DNA of 64,000 nt from positions 4,060,501-4,124,500 of the forward strand of contig NZ_JAQNDO010000001.1 of assembly GCF_028369105.1 (NCBI RefSeq), written 5' to 3'. This DNA is from Polyangium mundeleinium. Lineage in GTDB: Bacteria; Myxococcota_A; Polyangia; Polyangiales; Polyangiaceae. Below the pieces are notes generated by a model that searched no databases, had not been told where the DNA came from, and saw only the letters and a list, made by a program, of their open reading frames with translations. Position numbers and translations under genes: made by a program. Positions 1 through 7,887 of this stretch are shown here, piece by piece (position 1 is the stretch's first letter; each line of letters opens with the position of its first letter).

Positions 1-712
1 GCGGACCGAGGATGGCTGGGTGCTGCGCGGGCAAAAGCAGTGGATCACGAACGGCGCGTGGGCGGGCGTGTTCGTGGTCTGGGCGCGCACGGGCGGGCCG
101 GGGACGCGTGGTCTGTCGGCGTTCCTCGTGGAGGGCGGGACGCCGGGGCTCCGGTGCGGCCGGCCCGAGGACAAACTGGGGCTGCGCGCGTCGAACACGG
201 TGCCGATCGAGCTCGACGACTGCAAGGTGCCGGCGGACGCGCTGCTCGGCAGCGAGGGCGAGGGCTTCAAGATCGCGATGATGGCGCTCGACGGCGGGCG
301 CATCGGGATCGCGTCGCAGGCCGTGGGCATCGCGACGGCGGCGCTCGAGGAGGCCACGCAGTACGCGCGCGAGCGCAAGCAGTTCGGCCGGTCGATCGGC
401 GACTACGAGGCGATCCAGTGGTCGCTCGCCGATGGCCGGACGGAGCTCGACGCGGCGCGGGCGCTCACGCTGCGCGCGGCGTGGCTCAAGGAGAAGGGGC
501 GGCCGTTCTCGGCCGAGGCGGCGATGGCGAAGCTCTACGCGAGCGAGGCGTCGAACCGGATCTGCCAGCGGGCGCTGCAGATCCACGGCGGCTACGGCTA
601 CGTGCGTGACTTCGCGGTGGAGCGTCACCTGCGCGACGCGCGCGTGACGACGATCTACGAGGGGACGAGCGAGATCCAGCGGATCGTGATCGCCCGGAGC
701 GCGACGCGCTGA
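1..712 (+). CDS. Acyl-CoA dehydrogenase, C-terminal part (5' end outside window)
   Basis: The reading frame is open from the window edge, so the N-terminal part lies upstream. The visible ~236 residues hold the middle beta domain (QWITNG) and the C-terminal helical domain with RKQFG, HGGYGY and the YEGTSEIQR motif. The Glu of YEGTSE is the usual catalytic base of short/medium-chain acyl-CoA dehydrogenases, and it is present. These FAD enzymes form the 2,3-enoyl-CoA in beta-oxidation or amino-acid catabolism; the substrate cannot be told from sequence. It ends at a TGA just before a strong hairpin and is convergent with the next genes. Confidence 0.93.
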   Translation, partial: RTEDGWVLRGQKQWITNGAWAGVFVVWARTGGPGTRGLSAFLVEGGTPGLRCGRPEDKLGLRASNTVPIELDDCKVPADALLGSEGEGFKIAMMALDGGRIGIASQAVGIATAALEEATQYARERKQFGRSIGDYEAIQWSLADGRTELDAARALTLRAAWLKEKGRPFSAEAAMAKLYASEASNRICQRALQIHGGYGYVRDFAVERHLRDARVTTIYEGTSEIQRIVIARSATR

Positions 713-724
713 AGGCGTGAGCGC

Positions 725-748
725 AACCCGTTGGGGATCCAACGGGTT
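725..748. terminator. Bidirectional terminator-like hairpin
   Basis: A perfect 10-bp stem (AACCCGTTGG / CCAACGGGTT) with a 4-nt loop sits between the convergent 3' ends of the acyl-CoA dehydrogenase and the small membrane protein gene. Only a short T run follows (TTTG), so this is a hairpin with modest intrinsic-terminator character. Confidence 0.6.
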
Positions 749-754
749 TGTCCG

Positions 755-919
755 TCAGACGAAGATCCGCGTCAGGACGAAGATGACGACCGCGATCACG
801 GCCCCGAAGAGGAGCGTGTAGAGCAGGACGCGCTTCAGGATGACGCGGAGCTTGTTCTTGAGGAGCGTCTTGACGAGCTTCCAGAGGAGGCCGAGGACTT
901 CACGGATGAGCTTCCACAC
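755..919 (-). CDS. Small basic membrane protein, 54 aa
   Basis: This short frame begins at a GTG only a few codons after an in-frame stop. It encodes 54 residues: an amphipathic Lys/Arg/Leu-rich N-terminal half (about 7 Lys and several Arg) and a C-terminal hydrophobic stretch of about 20 residues ending in TRIFV. The layout is a basic helix followed by one membrane span. It lies 71 bp downstream of a lipoprotein gene on the same strand and ends at the hairpin. The low-complexity leucine/lysine pattern makes a chance frame possible, but regular codon use over the whole length argues for a real gene. No family is recognised. Confidence 0.5.
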   Translation of the reverse strand: MWKLIREVLGLLWKLVKTLLKNKLRVILKRVLLYTLLFGAVIAVVIFVLTRIFV

Positions 920-990
920 GCGGAGATCCTAGCGCGGCTCGGCGCGCCGTGCCTCAAGGCCGAACACTTCTTCACGGGGCCGGCGAGGGC

Positions 991-1746
991 TCACTCCGCG
1001 ACGAGGGACACCTTGCCTGCGTAACTTCCAGGCGACGGGAAGCTCATGCCGCGCAGCGCTTCGACGATGCACGTGGCCGCGGCATCGCCCTTGGGATCGG
1101 CGCTCGACACGCCCACGGCGAGGGGCTTGCCGTCGGTGTCGAGGTACATCGTGGCCTTGATCGGGCCCGCGCCCTGGCCCGCGCGGCACGTGGCGAGGGC
1201 TTGCTGGGCCTTGGGGAGCTCCTTGCCCAGGCGACCCGGGTCGAGCGAGACGGGCGGACGCTCGTCGGCGCTCGGGTCGAAGGAGAAGCCGCCCTCGGCG
1301 AGGCCTTCCTTTCCACCCACGGGAGAAGGCCAGCTCGCGCCGCGCAGCGCGCCCAGCATGCACGACTCGGTGTCGCGATCGCCGAGCGTCGACTCCTTGA
1401 GATACGCGACGGTGGCCGTTCCGCCCTGCGCGATCCGCAAGGCGAAGCGGATCTCGCCGCCCATGAAGGGGATGCGGCGCACGCCGTTGTGGAAACACGC
1501 GCTGAGTTTGTCCGAGGTGCGCTGCAGCGTCGATTGCACCTTGTCTTGATCGAGCGCGCCGATCTCGGCTTCGAAGTTGGCGCCGCCGCTCCCGCCGCTC
1601 GTCGAGGTATCCGTGCCGCCCGTGTCCGGCGGCTTGTTCACCGCCACCTCGCCCCCGCAACCCGCGAGCGAGGCGAGCGCCGCGAGCGCGGCGATTCGGG
1701 CCCGAAGAGAACCAATACCCAGGCTTCTTTCGTTGCTCTTCATCAT
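991..1746 (-). CDS. Lipoprotein with two AgmX/PglI C-terminal (TonB-C-like) domains
   Basis: The 251-residue product starts with a lipoprotein signal (LASLAGC, Cys near residue 28). After a Thr/Ser/Gly linker it carries two similar domains of about 85 residues. Each has a conserved Cys early (SACFHNG; ATCRAG) and ends in a C-x(4,6)-LRG motif (CMLGALRG; CIVEALRG). This pattern is typical of the AgmX/PglI C-terminal domain of myxobacteria, which resembles the TonB C-terminal fold. The start at 1746 gives an ATGA overlap with the upstream acyl-CoA dehydrogenase, implying translational coupling. Its molecular role is unknown; an envelope location is the safe inference. Confidence 0.8.
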   Translation of the reverse strand: MMKSNERSLGIGSLRARIAALAALASLAGCGGEVAVNKPPDTGGTDTSTSGGSGGANFEAEIGALDQDKVQSTLQRTSDKLSACFHNGVRRIPFMGGEIRFALRIAQGGTATVAYLKESTLGDRDTESCMLGALRGASWPSPVGGKEGLAEGGFSFDPSADERPPVSLDPGRLGKELPKAQQALATCRAGQGAGPIKATMYLDTDGKPLAVGVSSADPKGDAAATCIVEALRGMSFPSPGSYAGKVSLVAE

Positions 1747-2870
1747 GCCTTCAACATGGTTTGCGCGATGATCGATCGCTGCGTTCCGCTGCTCTCCTCG
1801 ACGAGCTCGGTGGTGCGCGCGTCGCGGAAATGACGTCCGAGGCCCTCGCTCGCGCCTCCGCCGCGCGCGCCGAGGATGTCCATGGCTCGGTGCGCGACGC
1901 GGGTCGACATCTCGGAGGCGAAGAGCTTTCCGATGGATCGCTCGGCCGAGGAAGGCGCGCCGCGATCCGCGAGGTGCGCGGCGCGCAGCACGAGCAGGCG
2001 CGCGGCCTCGATCTCGACGGACATGTCGGCGAGCTGCGCCTGCACACCGAGCAGGCCCGGCGTCTTCACGCGATCCTGCGTGCCCTTCACGTGCGCCGCC
2101 GCCTTCTCGAAGGCCGCGCGCGCGACGCCGATCGCCTCCGCCGCGACGGCGATCCGCGCGTCTTCGAGCGCCGCCGTGGCGATCGCCTGTCCCTCGCCCG
2201 CCGCGCCGATCACGTCGGCCGCGTCGACACGAACGCCGCGCGCGCGCAGCAGGGCCACGCCTGCCGCGCGCCGGCCCACGCCCGCCTCCGCGGGCACGAC
2301 GTCGAGCCCTGGTGCACCCTTCGGGACGAGGAGCGCGACGAGGCGTGGATCGTTCGGGGCGCGGTTTGTCGCCGCAAACACCAGGAAAACGTCTGCCGCG
2401 GGGCCGAGGATCACAGGGCCTGCTTCGCCATCGAGGACGAACCCACCGTCGGCGCTGGGCTCGGCGAAGAGGGAAGCGGGCTCCGCGGGATCGGGCATCG
2501 CGGCCGCGCCGAGCGAGGCGCCGCGCGCGAGCGGGGCTAGGTGCTTCTGTTTTTGCGCGTCGCTGCCCGCGTGGAGGAGCGTGCGCGCGACGAGCGCCAC
2601 GTGTGTGCCCGCGATCGCCGCCGAACTCGCGCACGCCGCGGCGATCTCCTCGATCACGAGCGCGAGCGCGACGAGGTCACCGCCGGATCCGCCGTGCTCC
2701 GCGGGGATCGTGAGGCCGAGCAGGCCCGCGTCGCCGAGCGTTCGCGCGTGTCCCTCGGGGAGGCGCGCGTCGTGATCGATCTCGGCGGCCCGCGGCGCGA
2801 GATCACGCGCGGCGAGGGCGCGCGCGGCTTCCTGGAAACGCTTTTGCTCGTCGGTGAGGTCGAAGTCCAT
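1743..2870 (-). CDS. Divergent acyl-CoA dehydrogenase
   Basis: The 375-residue protein has the family's length and order: N-terminal helical domain (DFDLTDEQKRFQ), middle domain and C-terminal helices. The C-terminal signature is altered. The usual HGGYGY region reads GARGGGA, and the usual YEGTSEIQR reads LVEESSGTQR, which keeps the Glu at the catalytic position. The middle domain lacks the classical TEPGxGSD motif (a MPDPAEP stretch takes its place). Activity may therefore be changed. The start at ATG 2870 matches the family N-terminus; a longer upstream frame is not homologous. It overlaps the downstream lipoprotein gene by 4 bp. Confidence 0.85.
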   Translation of the reverse strand: MDFDLTDEQKRFQEAARALAARDLAPRAAEIDHDARLPEGHARTLGDAGLLGLTIPAEHGGSGGDLVALALVIEEIAAACASSAAIAGTHVALVARTLLHAGSDAQKQKHLAPLARGASLGAAAMPDPAEPASLFAEPSADGGFVLDGEAGPVILGPAADVFLVFAATNRAPNDPRLVALLVPKGAPGLDVVPAEAGVGRRAAGVALLRARGVRVDAADVIGAAGEGQAIATAALEDARIAVAAEAIGVARAAFEKAAAHVKGTQDRVKTPGLLGVQAQLADMSVEIEAARLLVLRAAHLADRGAPSSAERSIGKLFASEMSTRVAHRAMDILGARGGGASEGLGRHFRDARTTELVEESSGTQRSIIAQTMLKA

Positions 2871-2908
2871 GGCAGGTCGCAAGAAACGGGGTTTTTCCGG
2901 TGGCGGGC

Positions 2909-3946
2909 TCAGAACGTGCCCAGGATCGAGGCGCCTCCGCCGTGGGGGCCGAACGAAGGAACGAGCCACGCGCGTGGCGCCTCGGGGCCGGGCTCCTTCG
3001 GCGCGGAGCGCGAGACGAAAAACAGCACGACGCCCGCGGCGAGGGCCGCGCCGCCCACGCCGAAGCCGATCGTCGAGGCGAGGGCCTTCGTCTGCGCACC
3101 TTCGATGAGGGCGAATCCCTCGGCGTTGCACTTCTTTTCAGGGCAAAGCGGATCGGCCTTCCCCACGTCGCTCGACGCGAGCCCGCCGAACACCGCGCCG
3201 ACGCCGAGCGCGGCGACGCCCACGCCGCCCGCGACGAACGCCGCGATGCGCAGGCCGTTCGTGCCGGATGCGGCGGGAGGCGCGTCGCTCGTCTCCTTCT
3301 CGACGGGCTTCACGTTCGGAGCCGCCACGAGCGCAGGCACCGAGACGGTCTTCGCGTCGGCGTCCTTGCCGACGACGATCTTCGTGGACCACGACAAGAA
3401 CCCGGGCGCGGTCGCTCCGATCGTGTGCTCGCCGGGATCGACGGGGATGGGGTCGCCGAGGAGCGCGGCCCCGACGACCTCGCCGTTTCGTTTGATCACG
3501 AGGCCCGCCGCGGGCGTTTCTGCGTCGATGCGCAGGCGCGAGAGCTTGGGGGCGAGCTTGCCCGCGAACTCCTCGGCGATCCGCAGGCGATCGGTGTCGC
3601 CCGTGGCGTGCGCCAGGGTCGCGGCTTCCTTGTACCGCGCCCACGCGGTGGCGGTGCGGCCGAGCTGCTCGTTGCAGAGCCCCAGGTTCAAGAACGCGCC
3701 GACCGAGGGATCGAGCCGCGAGCTCTCCTCGAACTTGGGACACGCCTCCGCGGGTTTGCCCTGGTCCATGAGCTCACGGCCGCGCACGAAGGCTGCCTCG
3801 GCGATGGCTTTCTTGTCGCCGCCCTGCGCGGCCGCGGGGCCCGGAGCCAGCGCGATCGCCGCCACGAGCGTGAGCGCGGCGGCGAGGGGCCTCCGAGGGG
3901 CGCGGGCCCTCGGGGCGCTAGCGGCGCGTGAAAGCGGTGTTTGCAT
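2909..3946 (-). CDS. Secreted/membrane TPR protein with PEGA-like domain
   Basis: The 345-residue product has a signal peptide ending at AAAQ. Its tetratricopeptide region (AFVRGRELMDQGKPAEACPK) is the common myxobacterial form. A PEGA-like beta segment follows (AETPAAGLVIKRNGEVVG, then DPGEHTI), and then two hydrophobic segments in the C-terminal third that look like a membrane-spanning pair. It overlaps the 3' end of the Ser/Thr kinase gene by 29 bp, so it is probably co-expressed with it. Such proteins often accompany Ser/Thr kinases in myxobacteria; the partner and function are unknown. Confidence 0.8.
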   Translation of the reverse strand: MQTPLSRAASAPRARAPRRPLAAALTLVAAIALAPGPAAAQGGDKKAIAEAAFVRGRELMDQGKPAEACPKFEESSRLDPSVGAFLNLGLCNEQLGRTATAWARYKEAATLAHATGDTDRLRIAEEFAGKLAPKLSRLRIDAETPAAGLVIKRNGEVVGAALLGDPIPVDPGEHTIGATAPGFLSWSTKIVVGKDADAKTVSVPALVAAPNVKPVEKETSDAPPAASGTNGLRIAAFVAGGVGVAALGVGAVFGGLASSDVGKADPLCPEKKCNAEGFALIEGAQTKALASTIGFGVGGAALAAGVVLFFVSRSAPKEPGPEAPRAWLVPSFGPHGGGASILGTF

Positions 3947-5681
3947 TTTTCTTCGTCGTGCCTGGCGGCGCCGTCGTGGCCTTGCTCGTGGGCTTCGGGC
4001 CCGGCGGAGGCGTCGCGGGCGCGCTCGTGGAGGCGCCTTCTGCCGGCGACGCGGAGGGCGACGCGGAGGGCGACGCGGAGGCCGAGCCGCTCGGCGGGGC
4101 CGTGGATTCGGGGGTGCTCGCGAGCGCCGAGGACATCGACGAAGCCGTGATCACGGGCGCGGGGATCGCGGGCGCCTCCTCGGGCACTCCGGTGGCGATC
4201 GGCGTCGTGGAAGAGGCTTCGACGCTCGATCGGAACAGGAACACGAGCACGCCGCCGAGGATCCCGATGAGCGCGCCGAGGCCGAGCGCGACAAACAGGA
4301 ACGATCGACCCGCATCGGGCGAGGGCGGCCGCGTCCGCGCGGCGCTGGCGAACGCGGCGGCCGCGTGCGCGCTCCGCGGGCCCGTGTAGAGATCGGCCTC
4401 GATGCGGCTCAGATCGGGCTCGATCACGTCGAGCGGCGGGGTTTGCCCGAGCGCGAGGATGGTCGGCCCGGTCGTCGTGCCCGGCGGCGGGAGCTCCGGC
4501 GCGGACGCGATCTGCACCGGCAGCGGCATCGTCTTGTGCGCGGTCTGCGCAGCGACCTCCGCGGGCGGCGGGGTGGAGGCCAGCGTGGAGCTGATGACCG
4601 AATTGCGTCGCCCCGAGTTGCGGAGCGGCTCCGTGCTCGGGACCTCGGTCCATTCGGCGATCCCGCGCGCGTCCGGCGCCTGCATCGCAGGCAAGGTCGG
4701 CTGGGAGGGCAGGCGCGGGGACTCGCCGGGCGCGCCGACGGCGGGCGGCGGAAGACCGGCCATCCGCGCGACGCGGTCGAGGGTGCTCTGCGAGCGCAAG
4801 GGCGCGTAGGGCGCGAGCGCGACGGCAAACTCGGCGATCGACTGGTACCTTTGGTTCTTGTCGCGCTCGTAGGCGCGCTCCATCCGCGCGGCGAGGTCGG
4901 CCGAGAGGTCGGGACGGAAGTCGCGGAGCGGGCGCGGCGTGCCCGTGAGCACCGCGGCGCAGAGGTTGGGCAAGGTCTCCGCGTAGAAGGGCTGCGTGCC
5001 CGCGATGAGCTCGAAGAGCGTGATGCCGAGCGAGTAGATGTCGGTGCGGTGATCGACGCCGCGTGTCTCCTGCATCTGCTCGGGCGACATGTAGAGCGCC
5101 GAGCCCATCGCGGTCGCCGTGCGCGTCAGCGCGTGATCGCCCGGCGCGCCTTGCATCTTCGAGATGCCGAAGTCGAGCAGCTTGACGAGCGGCGATCCGT
5201 CGCGGCGGCTCGCGAGGAAGAGGTTCGCGGGCTTCAGATCGCGGTGGACGATGCCGTACGAGTGCGCCTCGGCGATGGCCTCGCAGGCCTGCAGGATGTA
5301 GTCGATCGCGTCGGGCACCGCGAGGACGCCGTCCTTGAGCTGCCTGGCGAGGTCCCGGCCGTCGAGGAACTCCATCACCATGTACGGCGCGCCGTTCTCG
5401 AGCGTGGCCACGTCGAGCACACGGGCGACGTGCTCGCTCTTGATCTTCACGGCGGCGCGCGCCTCGCGCTGGAAGCGCGCCGAGGCCTCGGGGTGCTGCG
5501 CGTACTCGGGCAGGAGGAATTTCAGCGCGACCCGCTCGTCGAGCGCGACGTGCCGGGCCTCGACCACGTATCCCATGCCACCTTGCCCGAGCACACGCTC
5601 GACGCGGTACTTCTGAGCGAGGAGGGTGCCCGGTGCGACGGCGGTGGCCGGCGAGGCATGGGGAGACGCATTCGACGTCAC
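3918..5681 (-). CDS. Transmembrane Ser/Thr protein kinase (Pkn family)
   Basis: The product is about 587 residues from GTG 5681. This start is chosen because anything longer would run into the upstream histidine kinase gene. The Hanks-type kinase domain spans about residues 24-290, with the Gly loop GQGGMG (32-37), ATP Lys in VALK (54), HRDLKPAN (146-153), DFG (170-172) and MSPEQ. All catalytic residues are present, so it should be active. A Pro/Ser linker leads to a single membrane span near residue 480 (FLFVALGLGALIGILGGVLV) and an Ala/Ser/Pro-rich outer tail. Target proteins are unknown; the adjacent histidine kinase and TPR genes suggest one signalling unit. Confidence 0.92.
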   Translation of the reverse strand: MTSNASPHASPATAVAPGTLLAQKYRVERVLGQGGMGYVVEARHVALDERVALKFLLPEYAQHPEASARFQREARAAVKIKSEHVARVLDVATLENGAPYMVMEFLDGRDLARQLKDGVLAVPDAIDYILQACEAIAEAHSYGIVHRDLKPANLFLASRRDGSPLVKLLDFGISKMQGAPGDHALTRTATAMGSALYMSPEQMQETRGVDHRTDIYSLGITLFELIAGTQPFYAETLPNLCAAVLTGTPRPLRDFRPDLSADLAARMERAYERDKNQRYQSIAEFAVALAPYAPLRSQSTLDRVARMAGLPPPAVGAPGESPRLPSQPTLPAMQAPDARGIAEWTEVPSTEPLRNSGRRNSVISSTLASTPPPAEVAAQTAHKTMPLPVQIASAPELPPPGTTTGPTILALGQTPPLDVIEPDLSRIEADLYTGPRSAHAAAAFASAARTRPPSPDAGRSFLFVALGLGALIGILGGVLVFLFRSSVEASSTTPIATGVPEEAPAIPAPVITASSMSSALASTPESTAPPSGSASASPSASPSASPAEGASTSAPATPPPGPKPTSKATTAPPGTTKKNANTAFTRR

Positions 5682-5733
5682 GGACCTGGGCCCATGATGG
5701 CGCCCACCGCCCTCGGACGGCAAGGACGTTCTC

Positions 5734-6708
5734 TCACGTGCAGAGCGGGAGATCGAAGCGCACAGCCGTTCCCTTGCCGAGTTCGCTCTCGATCTCGATG
5801 TATCCGCCGACGGCCTCGAGGAGGGTCTTGACGACGGAGAGACCGAGGCCCGTGCCTTTGCCCGAAGGTTTCGTCGTGAAATAGGTCTCGAAGACACGCG
5901 CGAGGATCTCGGGCGAGATGCCCGTCCCCGCGTCCTCGACGAGGCAGACCGCGCGCCCCGACTCGCGGTTCTCGCTCACCTCGATGCGGATGAGCCGCCC
6001 CTCCGGCGGCTGCTCGATCACCGCGTCCGCGGCGTTCGTGATGAGGTTGACGAAGATCTGTTCGAGCTTCGTGCGGCTCATGGCCACGCGCACGGGCGCC
6101 GGCGGCGCGTTCGTCATGATGCTGACGCGCTTCGTGCGGCCCGAGACGTGGAGCATCGAGAGCACGCCCGAGATGACGGTCATCAGGTCGAGGACCTCCT
6201 GCCGATCCTGGCTTGGCGTGCCGAGGTGCAGGAGGTTCCGCGCGTGCTCGGTCAGGTGCGCGACGCCGCGCTCGAGGGCCACGAGATCATCGGGCTCCGG
6301 CGGCTTGCCCGCGTGGGCGCGCATGCGGATGAAGGTCGCGGTGTGGGTGAGGACGGCGGCGACGTTGTTGAGCTCGTGCCCGACGCCCGCGGCGATGGTG
6401 CCGAGCGTGGCGAGCCGGTCGGCCTGGAGCAGGCGCGCGCGCGTGCGCTCGAGCTCCTCGATGAGCCATTTGCGGTGCCCCTCGGGATCCTGCGGGATCG
6501 GCGGCACGTCGCTCTTGCGGCCCCCCACGATCACGCTCGAAGGGCCCAGGCTGTGCGGGCCCGAGTGCGGGCCCGAGTGCGGCCCCGAGTGCGGGGCGCT
6601 CTGGAACATCGGACGTGGGGGAGGGGCCGGCGGGAGGGGGGGCCCGTTCGAAGCAGGGGATCCCTGCGCTCTCACCCCGCCCCGTACGTCGCTTTTGCCG
6701 TCACTCAT
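5734..6708 (-). CDS. Soluble sensor histidine kinase
   Basis: The 324-residue protein has no membrane segment. A Pro-rich N-terminus contains four PHSG repeats (residues about 39-53) encoded by a 12-bp tandem repeat. The DHp domain carries GHELNN with the phospho-accepting His at 111. The ATPase domain has the N box (NLITNAADAV), DAGTGI and GKGTGLGLS. It lacks a recognisable sensor domain and no response regulator lies next to it. It ends 52 bp before the Ser/Thr kinase start on the same strand, so the two may be co-transcribed. Confidence 0.9.
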   Translation of the reverse strand: MSDGKSDVRGGVRAQGSPASNGPPLPPAPPPRPMFQSAPHSGPHSGPHSGPHSLGPSSVIVGGRKSDVPPIPQDPEGHRKWLIEELERTRARLLQADRLATLGTIAAGVGHELNNVAAVLTHTATFIRMRAHAGKPPEPDDLVALERGVAHLTEHARNLLHLGTPSQDRQEVLDLMTVISGVLSMLHVSGRTKRVSIMTNAPPAPVRVAMSRTKLEQIFVNLITNAADAVIEQPPEGRLIRIEVSENRESGRAVCLVEDAGTGISPEILARVFETYFTTKPSGKGTGLGLSVVKTLLEAVGGYIEIESELGKGTAVRFDLPLCT

Positions 6709-6744
6709 GCCTGCACGGCGATGGTAACACGTTTGGCCAGGGGA

Positions 6745-7782
6745 TCACTGAGCGTTTGGGGTCCCAAGGATCGGCTCGAACTCGTCCCAGCCGTACCGCT
6801 TGAGGTAGTTGCGCCAGACACCCTCGCATTGCGGCCCGTATTTGCACGTTCCGCACGCCTGCCGTTTGTCCCGCTGGGCCTCGTCGAGATCTTGCCGTGT
6901 GACGAGGACGAGCCCCCGGCCACGCCCGTCCGCGGCACGCTCGGGCGCGCGCGCCGCGTCGAGGTTTGCCTTATCGCCGAGGTCGAAGTGCCGGTAGCGC
7001 TCGACGTACCCGCGGTTGAAGTCGGCGACGCCCTCCGTCGTGCAGAGCGGGATGTCCACGAGGAACGCCATCGGCCGCGCCTCGCCGACCTCCGCGAGGA
7101 AGCGCCGGAACGCGTCGGCGGTGTCCGTGTAGCGCGGGAAGATCTGCTCGAAGTACGTGTCCGCGCGGCCGTTCGCCTGCATCACGTTGAAGACGACCTG
7201 ATCGACGCCGCACTGCCGCAGGAAGCGGTAGATGTCGAGCATGTGCGGGAGGTTCCGGTCCGTGAGCACCGTCGAGGTGTGGAGCTCGACGCCGAAGCGC
7301 TTGAGCTTGGCGATCGAGGCGAGGCCGGCGGCGGTCTGCTCGAAGCTGTCGGGGGTGCGGGTGAGGCCCTCGTGGAGCTTCTTCGTGTGGCCGTGGATCG
7401 AGACGTAGAACCGGTTCATCCCGGCCTTCGCGAGCAGCGCGGCGTAGGGCAGGTGCGAGAGGCGCCGGCCGTTCGTCATCACGCTGATCTTGCGGTAGCC
7501 GAGGCCCTTGGCCATCGACACGAGGTCGGGTAGCTCGGGGCGCGTCGTGGGTTCACCCGAGGTGAAGCAGACCTCCTCGGAGCCCTGGTTCTGCTCGAGG
7601 ATCCACCGCACGCGCTCGGTGGTCATCGCCGAGTTGTTCACGTAGCGGCCGTCGCGATCTTCCTCCATGCAGAAGATGCAGTTGTTGTTGCAGACGGCGC
7701 CGATGGAGACGTGGATACGCTCCTCGCGGGTGGAGAGCCGCTCCGCGATGGTCGGCTCGGCAGCGTTGGCTCCGTCGGACAA
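6745..7782 (-). CDS. Radical SAM protein with extra C-terminal Cys motif
   Basis: The 345-residue product has the 4Fe-4S/SAM motif as CNNNCIFC (Cys 31, 35, 38), a GEPTTRPEL segment matching the GGEP-like SAM contact, and a C-terminal cluster motif C-x2-C-x5-C (Cys 310, 313, 319) that could hold an auxiliary Fe-S centre. The overall pattern resembles the MoaA/SPASM type of small-molecule or peptide modifying enzymes, but I do not recognise a specific subfamily. It is divergent from an acyl-CoA dehydrogenase across 105 bp and is followed 36 bp later by the histidine kinase gene. Confidence 0.85.
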   Translation of the reverse strand: MSDGANAAEPTIAERLSTREERIHVSIGAVCNNNCIFCMEEDRDGRYVNNSAMTTERVRWILEQNQGSEEVCFTSGEPTTRPELPDLVSMAKGLGYRKISVMTNGRRLSHLPYAALLAKAGMNRFYVSIHGHTKKLHEGLTRTPDSFEQTAAGLASIAKLKRFGVELHTSTVLTDRNLPHMLDIYRFLRQCGVDQVVFNVMQANGRADTYFEQIFPRYTDTADAFRRFLAEVGEARPMAFLVDIPLCTTEGVADFNRGYVERYRHFDLGDKANLDAARAPERAADGRGRGLVLVTRQDLDEAQRDKRQACGTCKYGPQCEGVWRNYLKRYGWDEFEPILGTPNAQ

Positions 7783-7887
7783 GCGTCGGCCTCGGGAAAA
7801 GCGTCTTCCAGCGCGTGGCGTGTGTCAACCGATTCCGCTCCCTTCCGGATGGACGCGGGCTGGGAGGTTTGGTAGCCCGTCATTCAA

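Noticed and set aside
2541-5831. A 1096-codon open frame on the plus strand
   Set aside because: It is antisense to well-supported kinase, TPR and acyl-CoA dehydrogenase genes, is extremely Arg-rich and matches no domain.
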